DNA of 64,000 nucleotides from positions 22,304,001 to 22,368,000 of the forward strand of contig WPIO01000001.1 in assembly GCA_009760855.2 (NCBI GenBank). Reading direction: 5' to 3'. Source of the stretch: Cristatella mucedo. Taxonomy: Eukaryota > Bryozoa > Phylactolaemata > Cristatellidae. Both the position numbers and the translations under genes were made by a program. Below the pieces are notes generated by a model, which was given only the letters and a program-made list of their open reading frames with translations, was not told the origin of the DNA and did not search any database. Positions within the stretch are counted from its first letter, which is position 1, and each line of letters opens with the position of its first letter. Shown in pieces: positions 57,480-64,000 of this stretch.

Positions 57480-59630
57480 CGAACCATATCCGTATAGCCA
57501 TGCTTATGGGACAGGTTACCTTATAAGTTTTAATAGAACTATCAGAGATGTCCTGAGTCTGACTACATTGTTTGGATCGCGGACTTCGTAAGTTCGTGCA
57601 GCGTGATAGGTACACATTATTGTATAATGTGTGCTCCGATTCCAATGATTATACTGTTTGTAATTACAATAAAAGGACATTGTACTGATTGTTATAGTAA
57701 TATTTGTTGTTACCTCTAAAAAATTGACTATTCAATAACAATATTATTGTTCCAAGGCCACGCTATAGGTAAAGGATAGGTATTCATTACAGTCATGTTA
57801 TGATGCCGCGTTGGCCTTTTACTGTATGTTTCAGTCAGTGGGCTTGGAAAACTTGCAGGTGTTCAGGGCCGAGAGAATCAAGGATAGCAGCACTCTAAAA
57901 ATCGAGCGGTCGACAATATAAGCTCGGAGACGTTGTTATAGCAGTATAGGACGTTTTCGTAAGAAATTGATACTTTTGTCTCATGGCTTGAAATGGGTTT
58001 ACGGTTTGCCTGCTAGGGGCGTGGCCAAGTTGCATTGCTCTGTTTCAAGTTCTAACACTTCTGGCAAATCAAGCACCTTATATTATTTGGATAAAGCATT
58101 ACCACGTACAATAGAAATATAAAAATTGAAACAAAAACTAGCATGGACATGCCTATTGCTACTTTTCTGTGTGTAGCATATGTTTTGTTAGTTAGGGGAA
58201 TACAGTGTATGTAGACTTACTGAACGCCTGCTGAACGTGTCGAATTATCCATAAGCTTGCGACTGTGCTCACGGCTTCCAACACCTCCCCAGGACTTTGA
58301 GAAAGTAGATAATTCCAGGCAAGATCTCGTCACGCAACCATTTTTTTCTGAGGCACATAGTGTGTATGCAGCCCTGGAGTTAGCAATAACCTTTGAAGAT
58401 ATATTACATGTTATATTTGGCTTGAAATTATTTACACCAGACGCAGATGAAAATTCTAAATTTTGAAGTTGTATACGAGCAAATCACCAGGAAAACTTCG
58501 CCGATGTTGATGCAAATGGTTGCTGCTTAATGCTTGATGGCATAGCGATTTACAGGCACGTTAAATTAAATGCTCACATAAAAATTATGGCACAAATGTG
58601 CCAAATTTAATAATTACCAGACCATAGTAGTAGAAAATTTACAGCTGGGCTTGGATAGAAGGTATATGGAGACGCTCAACAAATGCGCACCTTCGTGCTC
58701 GTTATGAATGAAGAAAGGACGTTGGAAAGCACTTATTTAATAGAAATTAACGCGTGTGTCATCTGCCTTGAGCTGTTCAAAAGAGGCAGTGGCTTCCGGC
58801 TTTTTTTTATGCAACTTTCGTCTTTATGACTCTTTATCACTCTTTACGGTGACTGGCAACGAACTTCAAGTGTGGGCACAATGTTGGGCAGAAAGTTTGA
58901 TGCAAGGAAGCCACGCTAAATTTGGTTCGTACACGAGGGTAGCGACACAAATATGTACGTTGCTTTATGCCTGTCACTAAATAAACTAGCGGCAAAAACG
59001 CTCCTGAAGCAAATTTCACCGTCTTTCGGTCAGAAGGCACCTTTGCCTAGGTCTTAAATAAATGACCTTCACAAGCAACAGGAAAATATGGTATATGGTT
59101 GGCCCAAAAAAAGCTGCAAGCCATACTCATTAAATCCAAGACCCAGCCAATTAAAGTGTCTTTGGCCTCTCAGACACCAATCCGTTCTGCTGTGTGGGCA
59201 TTGTTGCTCTTACATTCCATGAGGTATCGCCGTTCTTCAGACGTGCTGCCTATGGGTAATGCACATGCCCATTCCACGCGAGCACGTACGAACGTAGTGG
59301 TCAGTATATAAAGCAGCCACAGGATATCCTCACAGGAATTTGAGAAACTCATTAATGCCACGATTAGAGTTCGGACTTACAAAATATCTGAAACAAGTCA
59401 AGCTGTATTCTCCGAACTTTCATAAGAACCACGAGTAGCTCATTTGAAAGGCCTTTAACGGTCAGAAGAGCTAGTTTTGTGCCTTTGGCTACGACTTGAC
59501 TGCTCGTAGGAATTAATGCGTTCAGAAAATTCAGTAGAGCAAAGCTGCTGGCTGTTTTTAAGTGGGCGGAATAGCAATCTAAGCCCATAACAGTTCAATT
59601 ATATATACCGGCTATTCCTTTCTCATCTCG
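57480..59630. other. spacer, nothing recognised
   Basis: No conserved coding segment. The open frames at 58756-59588 are short, overlapping on both strands and of no known family. Confidence 0.4.
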
Positions 59631-59634
59631 GTGT

Positions 59635-60575
59635 CATTACTGGTAGCACTGAACATTTGGTCACGGGAGACCACACCTTTCTTACAATAAAAAGTTCAGC
59701 CACGTCAACCCATTGTTATCATATTGTCGTTTTCGACAGGTGCCTAAATTTTAAAAGCTTCATTCAGAAGAGTGCTTTTACAGCTAGCCATCATGTCCGA
59801 TCCCTATCTAAAGATAAGGAGCTATCTTCCACAGTGGCTTGTAAAGTATTTAACTCGCTCCTTAGCTCTGTCTCGGCTTGATTATTGTAAATTCCTTTTG
59901 GCTCCTGTCTCGGCTTGATTCTTGTAATTCCCTATTGGCTGGGGACTAAACAAAAAGCGACTAGGCCACTGCAAATGGCTATGAATGTGGCTGCAAGGCT
60001 AGTTTTCAAGTACAAGAGGTTTGACCACGTGTCTCCTTTGCTAAAAGAGCTAGGATGGCTGCTGGTTGATCAACGGATACATAGCAAAGTTCTTACGCTG
60101 ACCCACAAGGGCCGCCAAGGCTTGGCTCCTCCATACCTCGCTGAAGTGCTGCACCAGTTTCAGCCTCCTCGTACCCCCGGGTCCTGTATGGACAATAAAT
60201 GAGCTGTCCTATTCCTCCGCTTAAGGACCGTTGGCCACAGAAGCTTTAGCTCTGCAGGTCCTAGAATATACAACTCACTTCCACAGTTCTTACGCAACGA
60301 CAGCTACTCTCCTACTGCCGACTATGGGTCATCCTTTCCAGCGGTCCTGAGCTGCTATTTACATGCTACTCACTATCTCAACTGCTCTCCTGACTCTGCT
60401 ATGCTTCTCACTTTCAATTTGTTACGTGAGATGAAGTCTGTTTGCTAACGAATGCGCACCGAAAGCCGCTTAGGCTGTGAGTGCGCTATACAAAACTCTC
60501 CTGCGTAACACCCACATAGTCTTTGTGGCTTTGTGGAGTTACAGACGGAGATACATTGCATTCCATTACATTATA
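59635..60575 (+). mobile_element. LINE-2 family 3' end
   Basis: DRCLNFKSFIQKSAFTASHH, ARLVFKYKRFDHVSPLLKEL, then LVDQRIHSKVLTLTHKGRQG, APPYLAEVLHQFQPPR. UTR follows, with GAGTGCGCTATACAAAACTC and a CATTACATTATAATAC tail. Two frameshifts and a small duplication near 59890-59930. Confidence 0.85.
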
Positions 60576-60803
60576 ATACACTGCAAATGCCCCGGAATCT
60601 ACATTAAATGATAAAGTTTAAAAAAATAACTTATTTATTAAACTAATTAAATTAAGAAAGCTTATGCTTGCATTGGTTGCATTTTGCTAAAAATGCTCGC
60701 CGAAGACCGGTCCCTGTAACCCGCCGTCGGGAGGCACCCGACAGCCTCTTCAATTCCACCTGTTAAATGTCACCACTCACTAAAATCAAAAGGACTGTTT
60801 ATC

Positions 60804-61063
60804 CGTGTAGCTTGAGTTATCATCGCGAACAGCACGGAACGCTAGTCGACGAGCAACACCACCAGTTTATTTCACCACTCGCAGAGCAGGGCAAAGCACG
60901 ACTCTCTTTGCCCCTCTCGCCTACCGGAGTGCCCCCCCCCGATTCTCTTGTCACAACAATCACCACTAGCACGCCCCGATTGCATATCACATCGAGTATG
61001 GTCACAGCCCACTCGTACAACAATCGGGGGGGGGGGGCAGTGTCATCAATTAAACGAAACCAC
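60804..61063 (-). mobile_element. short dispersed LTR-like repeat, copy 1
   Basis: Same repeat as 62395-62639, opposite orientation, but with C8 and G12 homopolymers expanded. On the minus strand it starts GTGGTTTCGTTTAATTGATG and ends CAAGCTACAC. Confidence 0.7.
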
Positions 61064-61064
61064 A

Positions 61065-61430
61065 TGCCCGACTGATCTGGAGATCACTCCATGACGTAGC
61101 CAGAGCAGCAAGCAGCTGTTCTTCTCTACTGCTTTGGCAACGAGAAGGCTAAACAGAAAGCACATAGTCCTCATAGCGCGCCGGTGGTCTCGGGCCACAT
61201 CTGTCTGCCGGGCTCGTCGGCTCGGGCCGTACTACCGGGGCCAGCATCGAAGTGTGCATCGAGGAGTTCGTTAGCGATCGGTACTGGTCTTATGTCCGCT
61301 CCCTTAATTAAGAGGCTAAGTAACGGCTGCTCGGAGGATACTGGCAGCATCAACGAATGTTGACATACAATTTTCGCATCGTTCTGGCAGATGAGGCGCT
61401 GGTGCGGTTCACATCATACCTGTCCGATCC
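61065..61430. other. spacer between repeats
   Basis: A minus-strand frame (LLIKGADIRPVPIANELLDA, HFDAGPGSTARADEP) adjoins the LTR-like repeat; unrecognised. Confidence 0.3.
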
Positions 61431-61434
61431 CGTT

Positions 61435-62810
61435 CAATCTGTGTCTTGTGGTGGTTCAAGTCTCATCCTGTAGGCCGGCTACCCGTAGAGTTCCACGAGG
61501 CTCTCTTCTTGATCCTTCACGGTTCTGCCTTTATAACGAGCCTATCGGAAAAGTTATTCAGGTCTATGGGATTGGTTATCATTCCTATGCTGACGATACT
61601 CAGCTGCATTTGTCGTTTAAACCGTCGGAATCTGCTGCAGTGACTGATCAAATAAATGCTTGCCTTGCACATTGGATACTGGGTGTCGATCAATTGCCTT
61701 CAACTAAACGACGATAGAACCGAACTGTTGCTCATAAAACACCACAAGCTTGCGGCTGGTTTATGAGACCTTGTTCTTTTATTTGGCGATGGCGATGTGC
61801 GACCATCACCATATGCTCGGAATTTAGGTGCCCTCTCTGATAACTGATTACAATTTCAAAGTTTCATAAAGAAGACTGCTTCCACAGCTAGCAGTCACGA
61901 CTGATCCCTGTGTAAGATTAGGGATCCCAGTGGCTTTCTAGAAATTTAACTTGCTTCGTGGTTCTATCTAGGCTGCACTACAGTAATTCCGTTTTGGCTG
62001 GCACAAAACGCCACAGGCCACTGCAGCTGGTTATGAATATGGCTACAAGGCTAGTAAAAAAGTCATGAAGGATCAGCCAAGCGTCTCTTTTGCTGAAGGA
62101 GCTACGATGGCTCGCAAGGCCACCGTGGCATGGCTCCTTCATACCTAGCTGAACTGCTGCACCGGCTTCAGCAGCCTCGTGCACTCACATCATCTTTGGA
62201 CAATGTTCTACTCCTACGCTCAAAGACTGTTGGCGAAAATTTGTTTGCTCTGCAGGTGACTGTTTAACTCAATTCCACAATTTTTACGCAACGGCATTTA
62301 TTATCCTGCTGCCGACTGTGGCATATCTTCCCCATCCGTCTCGAGCTGGTACTTCCATGCTACTCACTACCTCGATGGCCCTCCTGACTCAGCTGTGGTT
62401 TCGTTTAATTGATGGCACTGCCCCTGATCGTTGCACGAGTGGGCAGTGACACTTGATGTGGTATGCGGTCGGGATGTGCTATTGGCGATTGGTGTGGCAA
62501 GAGAGTCGAGGGGAACTCCGATGGGCGAGAGGGGCGAAGAGTCGTGTTTCCTGCTGCTCCGTGAGTAGTGAAATAAACTGGTGGGGTTGCTCGTTGACTA
62601 GCGTTCCGTGCTGTTCGGGACGATAACTCAAGCTACACCAGCTACGCTTCTCACTTTCACTTTGTGGCGTCAGATGAAGTTTGTTTGCTACCGTGTGCAT
62701 ACTGACAGCCACTTAGGCTTTGAATAGGCTATTGAAAACTCTCCACCGTAATACCACTAAGCCATTGTGGCTTTCTGGAGAAGCAGATAAAGATACATTA
62801 CATTGCATGC
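61435..62810 (+). mobile_element. LINE-2 family with RT catalytic box, interrupted
   Basis: VPRGSLLDPSRFCLYNEPIG, then GIGYHSYADDTQLHLSFKPS with the reverse transcriptase YADD box. It continues through LCKIRDPSGF-like residues and LLKELRWLARPPWHGSFIPS to the standard UTR and a TTACATTGCATG end. The 3' part is split by the repeat at 62395-62639. Frameshifts make it inactive. Confidence 0.85.
62395..62639. mobile_element. short dispersed LTR-like repeat, copy 2, nested
   Basis: Starts GTGGTTTCGTTTAATTGATG, ends ACTCAAGCTACACC, and is flanked by AGCT on both sides (62391-62394 and 62640-62643). Contains AATAAA at about 62573. The LINE-2 sequence on either side joins up once the repeat is removed. 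Confidence 0.75.
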
Positions 62811-63086
62811 AATATTGGAAACAGGTTGGTTGCACAACGGGTAAAACATCTTTCTCTAAGCACAACTACATTTTATCCTTGCCACAGGCTATCCTTACTC
62901 GCTTTGAGGAACTATGCGAAGCATAATTTTAGCGACTGAGCAGACATTTTTTGATTCATCCCACTCATGAGGTTTGAGAACTGCTGCCGGAGCTGCTTCC
63001 GCCTGCCTGTGTATAGGTCCATTCCATCCCCTTCATGGCGACTGCGGTTACTGGCATGGACATTTTAAATACAGTACGTTACGTCG

Positions 63087-63237
63087 CATTGGTTTGGCCC
63101 AGGGGTTAAGATGCTCTATTGTGATGACCGAGGTCAAGGTCTTTGCCCCAAACAACCGATGTCGTGGGGTTGAGCCCGGTCGGCTTACGTGAAGCGACTG
63201 GATAGAGATTAAAATCTCTTAGGTGAATATACAACTG

Positions 63238-63240
<3 letters not shown>
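63087..63240 (+). mobile_element. SINE-A, most complete copy
   Basis: A box-like TTTGGCCCAGGGGTTAAGAT, B box-like GGGGTTGAGCCC, then CGACTGGATAGAGATTAAAA, TCTCTTAGGTGAATATACAA and an AT repeat. The 5' half looks like a tRNA. Confidence 0.78.

Positions 63241-63288
<48 letters not shown>
63240..63288. repeat. (TA)n microsatellite
   Basis: About 24 TA units at the end of the SINE-A copy. Confidence 0.95.
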
Positions 63289-63289
<1 letters not shown>

Positions 63290-63655
63290 CATATGTGCCC
63301 CCATTATTAACTCCCTTGTGTGCACAGTGGTGGAGCGAGGGGTGGGCAAGGGACAATATATCCCCTACATTAGGGGGAGGTATCTACCTAGGCGCCCCCT
63401 ACATCGGAGGGGCAGGATCTGGGGTAGTGTAGTAGGCACATGGGCAAGGGTTTCGGTAGGTCAACTGTATTTTAATAGCCTCGCTACGCTCGGATTCATA
63501 AAGTAAACGATTCACCGAATCATCAAGTGCCTTACCCCATTGGGCATATGGCTGATAAAAGCAAGTAGTGGCAGGCAACTGGCACTGCAGACATTCCATC
63601 AGAGCAGACTCAAAACCATTTAAAATTCGGGAACATTGCAGTGGGTGCTCGCTCA

Positions 63656-63900
63656 CCCGGGCACATAGTTTGGCTGCGGGTGGTCTGCAAGTTGGTCACA
63701 GTAACTTGCCATTGCATTTATAATCATGAACGAAACGTTCGATTGTTGCTTGCATTTTTGGCTGAGGTATTTAAGGTGGCTATAAAACCCTGAATGACGT
63801 AGGCACAAGTTTCGAATCACACTACCTTTGCTGCAGCTCGCTGGCAATACTAATCCTCTAAAACTTTCAAACAAGCAGCAGGCCTCCTGTTCATCAGCAG
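63656..63900 (-). CDS. possible exon of an unidentified gene (weak)
   Basis: Minus-strand frame with CCLFESFRGLVLPASCSKGS, LCLRHSGFYSHLKYLSQKC, MIINAMASYCDQLADHPQP and NYVPG, ending at a GTGAGC donor-like site. Cys/His-bearing helix-like composition looks coding, but I know no family for it and the upstream border is uncertain. It could instead be a retroelement fragment. Confidence 0.3.
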
Positions 63901-64000
63901 TGCAGGAATCAGCTCCTCATGTTCAATTCTCCATCCATTGCTTGCTTGCATGAGCTGCCACAAAAAGGCAAACTTGATGAGTAGAATTTCAATGCTCTGA

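Noticed and set aside
59364-59588. Minus-strand frame LLNFLNALIPTSSQVVAKGT.. as an exon
   Set aside because: No splice context or family similarity; short and overlapped by other frames.

Overview
This is animal (metazoan) genomic DNA. Genes are split by spliceosomal introns with GT..AG borders, and the introns and intergenic DNA are full of decayed non-LTR retrotransposons, tRNA-derived SINEs, dinucleotide tracts and a satellite-like tandem array. Three protein genes can be read with confidence: a septin, a phospholipase B-like 2 (PLBD2) homologue and a three-KH-domain NOVA-type RNA-binding protein. A NOVA homologue with this exon set points to an animal. The repeat landscape is unlike a vertebrate, so an invertebrate, possibly an early-branching one, is likely. 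I cannot name the species from sequence alone.

Layout. 1.6-4.9 kb, plus strand: the last six coding exons of a SEPT2-group septin; the upstream P-loop exons were not found and probably lie left of the window. 5-13 kb: intergenic, with a GC-rich block, one hAT-like terminus, LINE and SINE relics and a large foldback. 13.2-34.7 kb, minus strand: a complete PLBD2-like lysosomal Ntn-hydrolase gene. Eleven exons are always needed and one further position is filled by either of two alternative exons. The reading frame is unbroken from signal peptide to stop (565 or 559 residues). 35-39 kb: repeat-rich spacer. 39.3-43.4 kb: about 17 tandem units of about 255 or 219 bp. 46.4-54.8 kb, minus strand: a complete six-exon NOVA-like gene (532 residues). 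55-64 kb: LINE, SINE and LTR-like repeats and one weak exon candidate at the right edge.

The best find is in the PLBD2-like gene. The exon that carries the Ntn nucleophile Cys (CSALVKLLP) occurs twice in tandem, as two diverged, intact exons with the same phases. Using exactly one keeps the frame; using both or neither creates an early stop. This is the signature of mutually exclusive exons that would swap the catalytic core of the enzyme.

The mobile DNA is organised too. A LINE family ending in (TTA)n and a tRNA-derived SINE share their 3' tail, which suggests the SINE uses the LINE's machinery. A second LINE family ends in TTACA-type repeats. One LINE-2 copy is interrupted by a 245-bp repeat flanked by a 4-bp direct repeat.
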